The translations under genes and the position numbers were made by a program. DNA of 64,000 nucleotides from Sphingobacteriales bacterium 46-32 (GTDB taxonomy: Bacteria; Bacteroidota; Bacteroidia; Chitinophagales; Chitinophagaceae): contig MKTY01000019.1 of assembly GCA_001898485.1 (NCBI GenBank), positions 62,001 to 126,000 of the forward strand. Reading direction: 5' to 3'. Under the pieces are notes generated by a model that was given only the letters and a program-made list of their open reading frames with translations, was not told the DNA's origin and made no database searches. Shown in pieces: positions 51,036 to 59,661 of this stretch (positions within the stretch are counted from its first letter, which is position 1; the number at the start of each line of letters is the position of its first letter).

Positions 51036-52481
51036 TCAGGGTTTTAGCTGGCGGTCTATCAAGAGATCTGAAATGCGCAGCAAAGATAACTCCTCAAACC
51101 GGTTTGACATCACCTGCAAGCCAAAAGGCATGCCATTACTGTGACGGAACAGGGGAAGGGAAATGGCCGGAATGCCCACGAGATTGGCCATAACAGTATA
51201 AATATCAGCCAGATACATGGCTATTGGGTCGGTTGTCTTTTCGCCGATGCGGAAGGCGGTAGAAGGGGTTGTGGGCAGGAAAATGTGATCAAACTCTTTG
51301 AAAATCAGTTGAGTTTGATCAAATAACAATTTTCTAACTTTTTGTGCCCGGGTATAATAAGCATCGTAGTAGCCGGCACTCAATACAAAAGTGCCCAGCA
51401 TAATGCGGCGTTTAACTTCGGTACCAAAGGCTTCTGAGCGGGTAGTTTCGTACAGCTCATTGATGTCAAGCCCTTCTTTGGAGGTGCGGTAACCATATCG
51501 CACACCATCGTACCGCGACAGGTTGGATGAAGCCTCGGCAGTAGTGAGTACATAATATGCCGGTACGATATGATCCAGGAGTGAGAAAGAAACCGGGCTT
51601 ACCTGGTGTCCTTCTGCCTGCAGGTTTTTGAGAAGATTATGGATAGCCTGGCTTATTTCAGGATCAAGGCTGGGGTGATCGAGGGCTTCGGGGAAATAGG
51701 CAATCCGTAATGGTTTATCCTGTTTTTCCTTTAAACCATGAGTGTAATCGGGAACAGGGCGGGTAGAAACCGTGCTGTCAAAGTCATCGGCACCGGCCAT
51801 TACCTGTAGGGTAAGGGCTACATCGGCAATGGTACTGCCGAAAATGCCAATCTGGTCAAATGAAGAAGCATAGGCAATGAGCCCGTAGCGCGAAATACGG
51901 CCATAAGTAGGTTTGAGCCCAATGATGCCACAGAGATCAGCAGGTTGCCGTACAGAACCTCCTGTATCGCTTCCCAGACTCACCATACAAAGGCCCGCCT
52001 GTACGGCCACAGCCGATCCACCGGATGAACCTCCGGGAATACGGGTTTCGTCCAATGCATTCAGCACCTTGCCGTACGCCGAGTTTTCGTTGGTCGACCC
52101 CATGGCAAACTCATCGCAGTTGAGTGAGCCGATGATGATGGCGCCGGCTTCGAGCAGGCGCTCAACGGCAGTAGCTGAATAAATGGAATGGAATCCCTCG
52201 AGGATGCGTGAAGCGGCTGTAAGCTTATGACCGTTGTAGGCAATGACATCTTTGATGCCAATGACCACGCCATGCAGCACTTCCATTGGCCGGCCGCTTT
52301 GGCGTTGCAGATCCAAAGCAGCGGCCCTTGTACGTGCCTCATCGGCATATATATCCACAAAAGCATTAAGATGCATTTGTGCATTTATCCGTTGTAGATA
52401 ATGCTCAACTGCCTGCAAACAGGTAGCCGTTCCATCCTGTAAGGAAGAATGGTATTGATCAATGGAAGAGAAAGAAAACAA
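51036..52481 (-). CDS. gatA: Asp-tRNA(Asn)/Glu-tRNA(Gln) amidotransferase subunit A
   Basis: 481 residues. The amidase-signature catalytic set is complete: Lys77 (VIGIKDVI), the Gly/Ser-rich IPGGSSGGSAVAVQAG, and the nucleophile Ser176 in SLGSDTGGSVRQP. GatA releases ammonia from glutamine for amidation of misacylated Glu-tRNA(Gln) or Asp-tRNA(Asn). gatB and gatC are not in this window. It is preceded by tatA on the same strand after a 67-base gap. Confidence 0.95.
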   Translation of the reverse strand: MFSFSSIDQYHSSLQDGTATCLQAVEHYLQRINAQMHLNAFVDIYADEARTRAAALDLQRQSGRPMEVLHGVVIGIKDVIAYNGHKLTAASRILEGFHSIYSATAVERLLEAGAIIIGSLNCDEFAMGSTNENSAYGKVLNALDETRIPGGSSGGSAVAVQAGLCMVSLGSDTGGSVRQPADLCGIIGLKPTYGRISRYGLIAYASSFDQIGIFGSTIADVALTLQVMAGADDFDSTVSTRPVPDYTHGLKEKQDKPLRIAYFPEALDHPSLDPEISQAIHNLLKNLQAEGHQVSPVSFSLLDHIVPAYYVLTTAEASSNLSRYDGVRYGYRTSKEGLDINELYETTRSEAFGTEVKRRIMLGTFVLSAGYYDAYYTRAQKVRKLLFDQTQLIFKEFDHIFLPTTPSTAFRIGEKTTDPIAMYLADIYTVMANLVGIPAISLPLFRHSNGMPFGLQVMSNRFEELSLLRISDLLIDRQLKP

Positions 52482-52548
52482 AAGCAGGTATGCTTTAATC
52501 GATGAAAAAAACGCAGGCAGATATACCCGGATTCAGAGCCCGTATTTC

Positions 52549-52749
52549 TTAAGCGTTCTTAATGTCTGATGCGTTCTCTTCAATTTCTTTCTTCACGTTG
52601 TTCTTGGCGTCATTGAACTCACGCACACCTTTACCCAGACCGCGCATCAGCTCAGGAATTTTGCGGCCACCAAACAGCAACAGCACAATTACCAGGATGA
52701 TGATGATCTCATTGGTGCCCAGCACGCCTAATAGATTTGTTTGTAACAT
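52549..52749 (-). CDS. tatA: Twin-arginine translocase subunit TatA/E
   Basis: 66 residues. One membrane helix ([16 protein letters not shown]) is followed by the hinge [25 protein letters not shown], an amphipathic helix and a short acidic/basic tail, the normal TatA layout. TatA forms the pore-like oligomer of the Tat export system. No tatC is nearby. Confidence 0.94.
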   Translation of the reverse strand: MLQTNLLGVLGTNEIIIILVIVLLLFGGRKIPELMRGLGKGVREFNDAKNNVKKEIEENASDIKNA

Positions 52750-52829
52750 GGTAATAGAAAATTAGACTACAAAGATAATAAGAACTCCTTCATTACAAGG
52801 GTATAAAAATAACAGTAAAACAGTTAATA

Positions 52830-52855
52830 AAAAACCCCGCTATTGCGGGGTTTTT
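52830..52855. terminator. Terminator after rplS
   Basis: AAAAACCCCGC-TATT-GCGGGGTTTTT is a perfect 11-bp stem with a four-base loop, 23 bases behind the rplS stop. Its symmetry makes it usable from both strands. Confidence 0.93.
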
Positions 52856-52877
52856 ATATATAAGATAAATTATCAGC

Positions 52878-53249
52878 TTATTGTGCAGCTTCAGTAGTGG
52901 TATTAACACGTTTTTCGCGGATACGTGCACTTTTACCGCTGCGTTTGCGCTGGTAAAACAGCTTGGCACGACGTACCTGACCGGTTTTGTTCAGCACTAC
53001 AGAGTCAATGTTGGGAGAAGCGTAAGGGAATACGCGCTCAACACCCACACCGTCAGAGATTTTACGAACGGTAAAGCTGGCTGTAAAGCCGGAACCCTGA
53101 GTCTTGATTACATCGCCTTTGAACGACTGGATACGCTCCTTGTTTCCTTCAATGATCTTATAATTCACAGTGATGTTGTCACCGGGTTTGAAAGCAGGGA
53201 ACTCTTTCTTCTTAGTCAGCTGCTCATGTACATATGCGATCGCGTTCAT
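52878..53249 (-). CDS. rplS: Large ribosomal subunit protein bL19
   Basis: 123 residues from the ATG at 53249 (MNAIAYVHEQLTKKKEFPAFKPGD). Family landmarks are GDNITVNYKIIEGNKERIQSFKGDVI (two parts), RKISDGVGVERVFPYASPNID and VRRAKLFYQRKRSGKSARIRE. A longer in-frame start at 53273 would begin inside the promoter -7 box and is rejected. The gene has its own promoter and a strong terminator. Confidence 0.96.
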   Translation of the reverse strand: MNAIAYVHEQLTKKKEFPAFKPGDNITVNYKIIEGNKERIQSFKGDVIKTQGSGFTASFTVRKISDGVGVERVFPYASPNIDSVVLNKTGQVRRAKLFYQRKRSGKSARIREKRVNTTTEAAQ

Positions 53250-53270
53250 GACTCGTATTTTTAAGGAGGG

Positions 53271-53278
53271 CAAAGGTA
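53271..53278 (-). promoter_or_regulatory. -7 box of rplS
   Basis: On the minus strand the sequence is TACCTTTG, an exact TAnnTTTG match. Transcription would start near 53265, giving a leader of about 16 bases before the ATG at 53249. Confidence 0.6.
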
Positions 53279-53302
53279 ATGCCCTAATTGAGAATATCCA
53301 AA

Positions 53303-53436
53303 ACTATTTAACTGTTTAAAAGGTTTAAAGGGTATAAAGTGTTTAAAGGATATTATATAAGCAGAGTTAACAGATTGATTTTTAAATAATAACCCTTTAT
53401 ACTCGTTAAACTTTTTATACTCTTTATATCGGTCTT
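53303..53436. repeat. Intergenic inverted repeat of TTTAAAG/TATAAAG words (copy 3)
   Basis: Left arm words AGGTTTAAAGGGTATAAAG and GTGTTTAAAGG face right arm words CCCTTTATACTCGTTAAAC and TTTTTATACTCTTTATA, with about 45 bases between. It lies behind the rny stop and upstream of the rplS promoter, both on the minus strand. Confidence 0.6.
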
Positions 53437-55002
53437 TTATCTCGCCACATTCACCGTCCTCTTCTCCCTGATCACGGTTACTTTGATCTGTCCGGGGAAA
53501 GTCATTTCGGTTTGAATTTTCTGGGCTATTTCAAACGACAGCTTTTCAGAGTCGCCATCGGTTACTTTATCGGCTTCTACAATTACCCGCAGCTCGCGGC
53601 CGGCCTGGATGGCATAGGCTTTTTCAACCCCAGTATAACTCATAGCCAGATTTTCGAGATCCTTGATGCGCTGCAGGTATTGCTGCATGATCTCGCGGCG
53701 GGCGCCGGGACGTGCACCGCTGATGGCATCGCAGGCCTGTACAATGGGAGAAATCACATACTGCATCTCCACCTCATCGTGGTGGGCGGCAATGGCATTG
53801 ACTACGGCAGGGTTTTCACCATATTTTTCAGCCAGCTTGGCACCCAGCAGGGCGTGGCTCAGTTCACTTTCTTCGTCAGGTACTTTGCCAATATCGTGCA
53901 GCAGACCGGCACGTTTGGCGAGTTTGGGATTAAGTCCCAGCTCAGCTGCCATCGTAGCACAAAGGTTGGCTGTTTCGCGGCTGTGCATCAGCAGGTTTTG
54001 TCCATATGAGCTGCGGAAACGCATACGTCCTACCATACGTACCAGTTCTTTGTGCAGACCATGTATGCCCAGTTCAATAACAGTACGTTCGCCAATTTCC
54101 ATTACCTGCTCTTCGATCTGTTTGCGCGTTTTCTCTACCACTTCTTCGATCCGGGCCGGGTGAATACGGCCATCGGCTACGAGGCGTTGCAGGCTCAGGC
54201 GGGCTATTTCGCGGCGCAGCGGGTCAAAACTCGATAACAGAATAGCTTCCGGGGTGTCGTCTACAATCAGGTCAACACCTGTGGCTGCTTCGATAGCACG
54301 GATATTACGGCCTTCGCGACCAATGATCTGACCTTTGATCTCATCACTTTCAAGGTTGAAGACAGTGATGGAATTTTCAATGGCCTGCTCGGCAGCAGTC
54401 CGTTGAATGGTTTGAATAATGATCTTGCGGGCTTCTTTATTGGCTTTTTGCTTGGCGTCGTCAATAATTTCCTGCTGCAGGGCAAGCGCCTGGGTTTGAG
54501 CCTCATTTTTCAGGCTCTCTACCAGTTGCGATTTGGCTTCGTCAGCAGAAAGACCGGCAATTTTCTCCAGCCGGCGGATATGCTCCTCCTGGTGTTTTTC
54601 CAGTTCGGTACGTTTGATATTAACCAGATCAATCTGCCGGTTAAGGTTGTCCTTAATAGCGTCGTTTTCCTTGATCTGTTTTTCCAGATTAGTTTCTTTC
54701 TGATTGATACTCTGCTCTTTCTGACGAATGCGATTTTCCGCATCGTTGATCTTGCGGTTGCGCTCGTTCACTTCCTTATCATGAGCCGATTTGAGCTGTA
54801 CAAATTTCTCTTTAGCCTCCAGTTCTTTTTCCTTACGGATAGTTTCTGCTCTGAGTTCGGCTTCCTTGATAATGTTTTGAGATTGGAGTTCGGCTTCTTC
54901 TACTTTTCGTTGGGTGTTTTTGGAGAAAATGAATTTACCCGCTATAAGGCCCAGGATCAGGGCCGCAGCTCCGGTTACCAACAGTAATATATTCGAGTCC
55001 AT
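53437..55002 (-). CDS. rny: Ribonuclease Y
   Basis: 521 residues. An N-terminal membrane helix (about 5-25) is followed by a long coiled coil (about 30-200), a KH domain ([20 protein letters not shown], about 215-270) and an HD domain with [18 protein letters not shown] and [15 protein letters not shown]. This endonuclease starts mRNA decay at the membrane. In many Bacteroidota rny lies directly behind zapA; here a toxin-antitoxin pair stands between them. Confidence 0.96.
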   Translation of the reverse strand: MDSNILLLVTGAAALILGLIAGKFIFSKNTQRKVEEAELQSQNIIKEAELRAETIRKEKELEAKEKFVQLKSAHDKEVNERNRKINDAENRIRQKEQSINQKETNLEKQIKENDAIKDNLNRQIDLVNIKRTELEKHQEEHIRRLEKIAGLSADEAKSQLVESLKNEAQTQALALQQEIIDDAKQKANKEARKIIIQTIQRTAAEQAIENSITVFNLESDEIKGQIIGREGRNIRAIEAATGVDLIVDDTPEAILLSSFDPLRREIARLSLQRLVADGRIHPARIEEVVEKTRKQIEEQVMEIGERTVIELGIHGLHKELVRMVGRMRFRSSYGQNLLMHSRETANLCATMAAELGLNPKLAKRAGLLHDIGKVPDEESELSHALLGAKLAEKYGENPAVVNAIAAHHDEVEMQYVISPIVQACDAISGARPGARREIMQQYLQRIKDLENLAMSYTGVEKAYAIQAGRELRVIVEADKVTDGDSEKLSFEIAQKIQTEMTFPGQIKVTVIREKRTVNVAR

Positions 55003-55299
55003 GAATTTGTTGTTTAATGTGTTCCAAAATGATATGGTTCTTGTATAGCAGCATTTGAATAGCTGATTCCCCGTTTTTTAGGGAGAATAGGCGAAGATAC
55101 AAAACGGGCGTGAAACTCGTGAAACAACCCGCGGGCAACTAAAAACCTGGTACGCAAATGGGATCGATTAAAGAAGAAACCTAACACTTAAATTGCTTAT
55201 AGAGAAATAGAATTGGAAAAACTGTGATCAAATTCAGCTAATTTATTTAGTAACTCTGTTGCTTTTTTATTTAGTATCTTCACTTAACCAAATGTAGTT
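55003..55299. other. Spacer between rny and the DUF4065 gene
   Basis: No gene is seen in these 297 bases. The rny side carries a GTGAAACTCGTGAAAC direct repeat (about 55109-55124) and, on the minus strand, a near-consensus -7 box TATCTTCG (55101-55094). From about 55140 onward the base composition becomes visibly richer in A and T and stays so through the toxin gene. Confidence 0.5.
55242..55276 (+). promoter_or_regulatory. Direct repeats in the promoter of the DUF4065 toxin-antitoxin pair
   Basis: TTTATTTAGTA occurs perfectly at 55242-55252 and again at 55266-55276, 24 bases apart. The second copy runs into TATCTTCA (55275-55282), a weak -7 box. Repeats at this place are good candidates for an autoregulatory operator; binding is not shown. 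Confidence 0.5.
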
Positions 55300-55746
55300 A
55301 TGATCTACAACGTTCAAGATATCGCCAACAAAATCATTTTACAGACCGATACTGAAAAAGGGGACATTATATCAAACCTTAAGCTTCAGAAAATGCTGTA
55401 TTATATGCAAGGTTATCACCTGGCTTTTTTTGGTGAAAAACTCTTTGACAGTGATTTAGTAGCATGGACGTATGGGCCTGTCGTTCCTGAAGTTTATCAC
55501 CGGTTTAAGGAACATCGGTCATATGGCATTGCATTTAAGCCGGAAGAGTACAGCGAGATTCAATTAACGGCTGAGCAAGAAGATGTATTTCATCAGGTTA
55601 TGACCGAATATGGGAAATTTAGTGCTATTAAACTCATGGAAATGACTCATAGTGAAGCGCCCTGGAAAGAGGCAAATGATACACCTGATAAGATCATTAA
55701 CCCTGAGACAATGAGAACCTTCTTTTCTAAGTTGATTGATGAATAA
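55300..55746 (+). CDS. Panacea/DUF4065-family antitoxin (PanA/SocA-like)
   Basis: 148 residues. Typical DUF4065 landmarks are present in order: VQDIANKIILQ, LKLQKMLYYMQGYHLAFFGEKLF, LVAWTYGPVVPEVYHRF and LMEMTHSEAPWKEA. The Panacea domain is an antitoxin domain that neutralises many unrelated toxins; SocA of Caulobacter is another member, acting as a proteolytic adaptor. The gene overlaps the next one by eight bases. DNA here is AT-rich compared with its neighbours, and the pair sits between zapA and rny. It may be a chaperone-like or adaptor antitoxin; the mechanism cannot be read from sequence. Confidence 0.88.
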   Translation: MIYNVQDIANKIILQTDTEKGDIISNLKLQKMLYYMQGYHLAFFGEKLFDSDLVAWTYGPVVPEVYHRFKEHRSYGIAFKPEEYSEIQLTAEQEDVFHQVMTEYGKFSAIKLMEMTHSEAPWKEANDTPDKIINPETMRTFFSKLIDE

Positions 55747-56140
55747 GAAAAAGATTAAAAGACAGGAGGAGCAACCTGTAATAAAGAAAAAGCCGGAAGA
55801 TAGATATCCGGTTTTTTGTTTCAAACATTTACAACAATATTCTTATCATAAGTGTTCTGACCCATTATTTTTTATCTCATTTCTTGAAAGGTTGAAAAAA
55901 TTGGGGGAATTGGGATGGCAGGGTATTCAAGGTTCTCATCGCCATGCTTTCGGAACAGAAAAAATTCCGATCAATAACCTCAGGGTAAACAGCTTTCCCT
56001 CTATTGTCACTCCAGAAGTAACCGAATTAACTGTTTTCAGGGCAAATGGAAACAACCTACCTTTTTTGGGTATTAGACTTGATGATACCTTTCAGGTAAT
56101 TTTTATCGAAACAAACTTCGGGGATATTTATACACATTAA
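55739..56140 (+). CDS. Putative toxin partner of the DUF4065 antitoxin
   Basis: 133 residues from the ATG at 55739. A Lys/Arg/Glu-rich start (MNKKKIKRQEEQPVIKKKPED) is followed by a compact domain: FLERLKKLGELGWQGIQGSHRHAFGTEKI (in two parts, FLERLKKLGELGWQGI and GSHRHAFGTEKIP), VTELTVFRANGNNLPFLGIR and DDTFQVIFIETNFGDIYTH. The Trp, the RH pair, the FR and GIR motifs and the final Y-x-H are the likely functional residues. I recall proteins with this layout beside DUF4065 genes but cannot name the family. The C-terminal beta strands resemble small RelE-like toxins only loosely. Eight-base overlap with the antitoxin supports a shared role. Confidence 0.72.
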   Translation: MNKKKIKRQEEQPVIKKKPEDRYPVFCFKHLQQYSYHKCSDPLFFISFLERLKKLGELGWQGIQGSHRHAFGTEKIPINNLRVNSFPSIVTPEVTELTVFRANGNNLPFLGIRLDDTFQVIFIETNFGDIYTH

Positions 56141-56163
56141 ACTTCGAACGGAGGCATTTCTGG

Positions 56164-56460
56164 TTATTTTTCAGTCGTATTTAATTGACTATCAATTATT
56201 TTTTCAATCGCTGTCAGTTTTTCGGCCCAGTCGGGTTGCTGTGATGCTTCATTTTTGACCGTTTGCTCAGTTGCCAGCCATATCAGTACCATGGCGATAT
56301 AGTCCTGCATGTCTTTGCCGGCAAAACTGGTTTTATACTCTACAATCTTTTCGTTGATGGTTTTTACCGTACGCCGGACCACTTCCTCGTCTTTCGCATT
56401 CATTTTGATCCGGTAGCTGCGGTCACCGATCACGATTGTTGCTGCAATTAACTCATCCAT
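56164..56460 (-). CDS. zapA: Cell division protein ZapA
   Basis: 98 residues. The start VIGDRSYRIKMNAKDEEVVRRTVKTINEKI (two parts) and the helix IAMVLIWLATEQTV match ZapA, which bundles FtsZ filaments. The gene lies on the minus strand between the toxin gene and a small plus-strand gene. Confidence 0.88.
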   Translation of the reverse strand: MDELIAATIVIGDRSYRIKMNAKDEEVVRRTVKTINEKIVEYKTSFAGKDMQDYIAMVLIWLATEQTVKNEASQQPDWAEKLTAIEKIIDSQLNTTEK

Positions 56461-56586
56461 AACTTGCTGATTTGAAAAATGCTTCCTAATTTAGGCATCC
56501 CTGTTTTAAAATGGCTCTGATCCGGACAGCGCTAGCTGTCATATACTCTGTTGAAAGCGCTTTTAACCAAAACTAAACGCCTCATC

Positions 56587-56841
56587 ATGTTCGCCAAAAT
56601 TAAGCCATCAATTTTTATTGATGCTCTGCAGTTTGAACTTACATCGCACAAGGGAGACCGGCTCAAAGGTATTTTGCGCGATGAAAAAGGAAGCGTATGC
56701 AGTACGCTGGAAAAAACTGTGCTGACAGAGCGGGAAAACTTTACCTGGTCGGGATTGAATGATCTCCCTTACGGACGCTATACACTTGAGCTGTCGCGTG
56801 GAGAAGAGCAAATGGAAATGCGGCTTGTAAAAAGAATCTGA
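56587..56841 (+). CDS. Small hypothetical protein
   Basis: 84 residues from the ATG at 56587; a TTG 36 bases upstream is less likely. It has a beta-rich pattern (PSIFIDALQFELTSHKGDRLKGIL, LNDLPYGRYTLELSRGEEQMEMRLVKRI in parts) that could be one small beta-sandwich. The LPYGRYTLELS segment resembles the ends of carboxypeptidase-regulatory or secretion-domain strands, but there is no signal peptide. It is inserted, in opposite direction, between zapA and the coiled-coil gene. Function unknown. Confidence 0.6.
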   Translation: MFAKIKPSIFIDALQFELTSHKGDRLKGILRDEKGSVCSTLEKTVLTERENFTWSGLNDLPYGRYTLELSRGEEQMEMRLVKRI

Positions 56842-56856
56842 TCCGTTGTTTCGGTC

Positions 56857-57138
56857 TTACTCACTCAATAATGCGATACAACGATCAATCTCTTTCAGGT
56901 AAGCATTGATTCTCTTCTCAAACTGCGCTTTTTCCGCGTCGCTCATTGCTGTATTGCTGAATTTAAGAATATCCAGTTGCTGTTTCAGTTTTTCTGTCTG
57001 CTCCTCATACTGTGCATTGCTTTTTTGCAAAAGCGACAACTCTTCTCTCAACAGCTGATTGTCTTTCTGCAACTGTTGCTGCTGCCTGAGCAGTAATTGA
57101 AGTTTGTCCTGTATGCGTTTAAGTTGAGTTTCATCCAT
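56857..57138 (-). CDS. Small coiled-coil protein next to pheT
   Basis: 93 residues, nearly all coiled coil (LKRIQDKLQLLLRQQQQLQKDNQLLREELSLLQKSNAQYEEQ, in heptads) with a short C-terminal helical part (EKRINAYLKEIDRCIALLSE). A gene of this kind between pheT and zapA is common in Bacteroidota, which suggests a division or envelope role like that of ZapB; that is inference from context. The stop lies 30 bases from the pheT start side. Confidence 0.8.
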   Translation of the reverse strand: MDETQLKRIQDKLQLLLRQQQQLQKDNQLLREELSLLQKSNAQYEEQTEKLKQQLDILKFSNTAMSDAEKAQFEKRINAYLKEIDRCIALLSE

Positions 57139-57168
57139 AGCCCTGCTGTTTCTTGATGACAGTCGGTA

Positions 57169-59595
57169 TTATTTTCTTATTTCGGCAGACAGTTCCTTTT
57201 CGAGCGTGCTCATGATCTTGTTCATCCAGGTGTCTATTTCCTTATCCGTTAATGTTTTTTCCGTATCAAGGAAAGTGAAGCTGACGGCCATAGATTTTTT
57301 GCCTGCTCCCAGTTTATCGCTTTCAAAGATGTCGAAAAGCTGGATATCTGTCAGATTGCTGAGACGGATTTTTTTCACTGTTTTTTCCAGTTCTTCATAA
57401 GCCAGTTGTACAGGCACCACTACTGCCAGGTCGCGTTGTACTGCCGGGAAGCGGGGTATTTCGGTGAAAGCAGGTTTTTGCGCTGCCGCTGCTGCCGATA
57501 AGGTTTGCCAGTCAAAGTCTGCAAAATAGACGGGTTGTTTGATCTCAAATTGCAGCAGGGCCGCTTTGGCTACCGCGCCTACCTGCACTACCGGCTTGCC
57601 ATTGAGCAAACCCTGCAGGCCACTTTCGTATTTGGGATGCTGCCATGCTTCAAAACTATCGATGGTCACACCCAGCAACTGCAAGATGCGGGCCGCTATT
57701 CCTTTCAACACATAAAAATCGGTATTGGCCGCTTTGATACGCCAGCTGTCTTCCTGCGTTTTGCCGGTGGTATACAGGCAGAGATGTTCTGTTTCTGTAT
57801 ACTGACCCGAACCGGAGGTGCTGTATGTTTTGCCAAACTCGAAGAAACGCAAGTCATTGTTTTTGCGATTGAGGTTATGCGCTACCGAGCGCAAACCGGT
57901 TTCGAGCATGGAAGGACGCATAATATTGAGCTCTGCACTCAGGCTGTTGAGCATCTTTACGGCATGTTCCAGTTCGCCTTCACTGAAAAAAGCCGAATTG
58001 GTGATAGAGTTGGTCATGATCTCATGAAATCCGAGTCCAACCAGGTAGCCGGCAATTTTTTCTTTATAAGCCCATGGTGCATAATCTTCCTCAATAGCAG
58101 GTGTGATAGTGATGGCATGCGGAATGTCTACATTATCGAGACCATCTATGCGCAGCACTTCTTCGACCAGATCCGCGGGCAGGCTGATGTCGGGCTTGTG
58201 GAACGGAACGGCTACACGCAGCTCGTCGATTCCCTCTTTGGCAATTTCAAATCCCAGGCTGGTAAGAATATTCTTAACAGCATCGGGATGATAGTTTTTG
58301 CCACTCAGTTTTTTCAGGTAATGATATTTGATGGCTACCTGTGCTTTCTCGCGCGGGTCAGGATATACATCCGTAACAGGTGAAGCAATTTCTCCGCCTG
58401 CCAGCTCACGAATAAGGCTGGCAGCCCGTTTCAGCACTGTCACTGTAGCTGAAATATCTGTTCCTTTTTCGAAGCGGGTGGCAGCATCGGTTCTTAAGCC
58501 ATGGCGAAAACTTGTTTTGCGGATACTAATTCCGTCAAAGCAGGCGCTTTCGAGAAACAGATTGTTGGTTTCAGCAGTTACACCACTGTTGAGCCCGCCA
58601 AATACCCCTGCTATGCAAAGTCCTCCTTCTTCATCGCAGATCATGAGGTCTTCTGCACTCAGTTTTCTTTCTTTTTCGTCGAGTGTTACGAAGGGTGTGC
58701 CTTCGGGCAGATTTTTAACGATGATCTTTTTACCTTTTATTTTGTCTGCATCAAAGGCATGCAGCGGCTGCCCGGTTTCATGCTGGATATAATTGGTAAT
58801 GTCTACAATATTATTGATGGGGCGAAGGCCAATAGCTTTCAGCTTTTCTTTGAGCCATTTGGGCGATTCACCCACCGTAACACCGGCAAGGCTGACACCT
58901 GAATAGCGGGGGCAGGCTTTTTCATTTTCAATGATCACTTCTATGGCCAGGGTATTCTGCTCTGCCTTAAAGCCGTTGGTATTGGGGAGTTTGGGACGCA
59001 GTTCTTTTTTATCATGATGCGAAAGGTAGGCACATACATCGCGCGCTACTCCCCAGTGGCTCATGGCGTCCATGCGGTTGGGTGTAAGTCCTATCTCGTA
59101 GATGGTATCTTCATACGGCTGAAAATAATCGGCTGCCGGTGTGCCGGGTACGAGGTTATCGGGCAGTACCAGGATGCCGGCATGTGAACTGCCGAGGCCT
59201 ATTTCATCTTCGGCACAGATCATCCCATGACTTTCCACACCCCGGATCTTTGCTACCCGCATGGTCAATGCATCGCCGGTGGATGGATAAATAGTAGCGC
59301 CTACAGGCGCAACCACCACTTTTTGGCCTGCGGCCACGTTAGGGGCTCCGCAAACAATCTGCAATGGCTCTGCACCGCCCACGTCTACGCGGGTAAGTGT
59401 GAGTTTATCGGCATTGGGATGTTTCTCGGTATGAATGACATGGCCGATGACCAGCCCTTTCAGGCCGCCTTTCGCTTCTTCATAGCGGCTCATACTTTCT
59501 ACTTCAAGACCAATGGAGGTAAGGATGCGGCTCAACCGCTCGGGATCTACAACTACAGGCAGGTATTCACTCAGCCATTTATACGATATAGTCAT
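57169..59595 (-). CDS. pheT: Phenylalanyl-tRNA synthetase beta subunit
   Basis: 808 residues, normal for the family. Domains in order: N-terminal tRNA-binding OB fold (VIGHVIHTEKHPNADKLTLTRVDVG in parts, ICGAPNVAAGQKV), B3/B4 editing part (LFLESACFDGISIRKTSFRHGLRTDAATRFEKG in parts), B5, the catalytic-like core, and the C-terminal anticodon-binding FDX-ACB domain (FPAVQRDLAVVVP). It forms the alpha2-beta2 enzyme with PheS, which is not in the window. Confidence 0.96.
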   Translation of the reverse strand: MTISYKWLSEYLPVVVDPERLSRILTSIGLEVESMSRYEEAKGGLKGLVIGHVIHTEKHPNADKLTLTRVDVGGAEPLQIVCGAPNVAAGQKVVVAPVGATIYPSTGDALTMRVAKIRGVESHGMICAEDEIGLGSSHAGILVLPDNLVPGTPAADYFQPYEDTIYEIGLTPNRMDAMSHWGVARDVCAYLSHHDKKELRPKLPNTNGFKAEQNTLAIEVIIENEKACPRYSGVSLAGVTVGESPKWLKEKLKAIGLRPINNIVDITNYIQHETGQPLHAFDADKIKGKKIIVKNLPEGTPFVTLDEKERKLSAEDLMICDEEGGLCIAGVFGGLNSGVTAETNNLFLESACFDGISIRKTSFRHGLRTDAATRFEKGTDISATVTVLKRAASLIRELAGGEIASPVTDVYPDPREKAQVAIKYHYLKKLSGKNYHPDAVKNILTSLGFEIAKEGIDELRVAVPFHKPDISLPADLVEEVLRIDGLDNVDIPHAITITPAIEEDYAPWAYKEKIAGYLVGLGFHEIMTNSITNSAFFSEGELEHAVKMLNSLSAELNIMRPSMLETGLRSVAHNLNRKNNDLRFFEFGKTYSTSGSGQYTETEHLCLYTTGKTQEDSWRIKAANTDFYVLKGIAARILQLLGVTIDSFEAWQHPKYESGLQGLLNGKPVVQVGAVAKAALLQFEIKQPVYFADFDWQTLSAAAAAQKPAFTEIPRFPAVQRDLAVVVPVQLAYEELEKTVKKIRLSNLTDIQLFDIFESDKLGAGKKSMAVSFTFLDTEKTLTDKEIDTWMNKIMSTLEKELSAEIRK

Positions 59596-59661
59596 GTGGT
59601 ATTCGGGTTCTGCCGCAAAGATAGCGGAATCCCCCTGCCCAACGCTCAGGCTTCCTGTACC

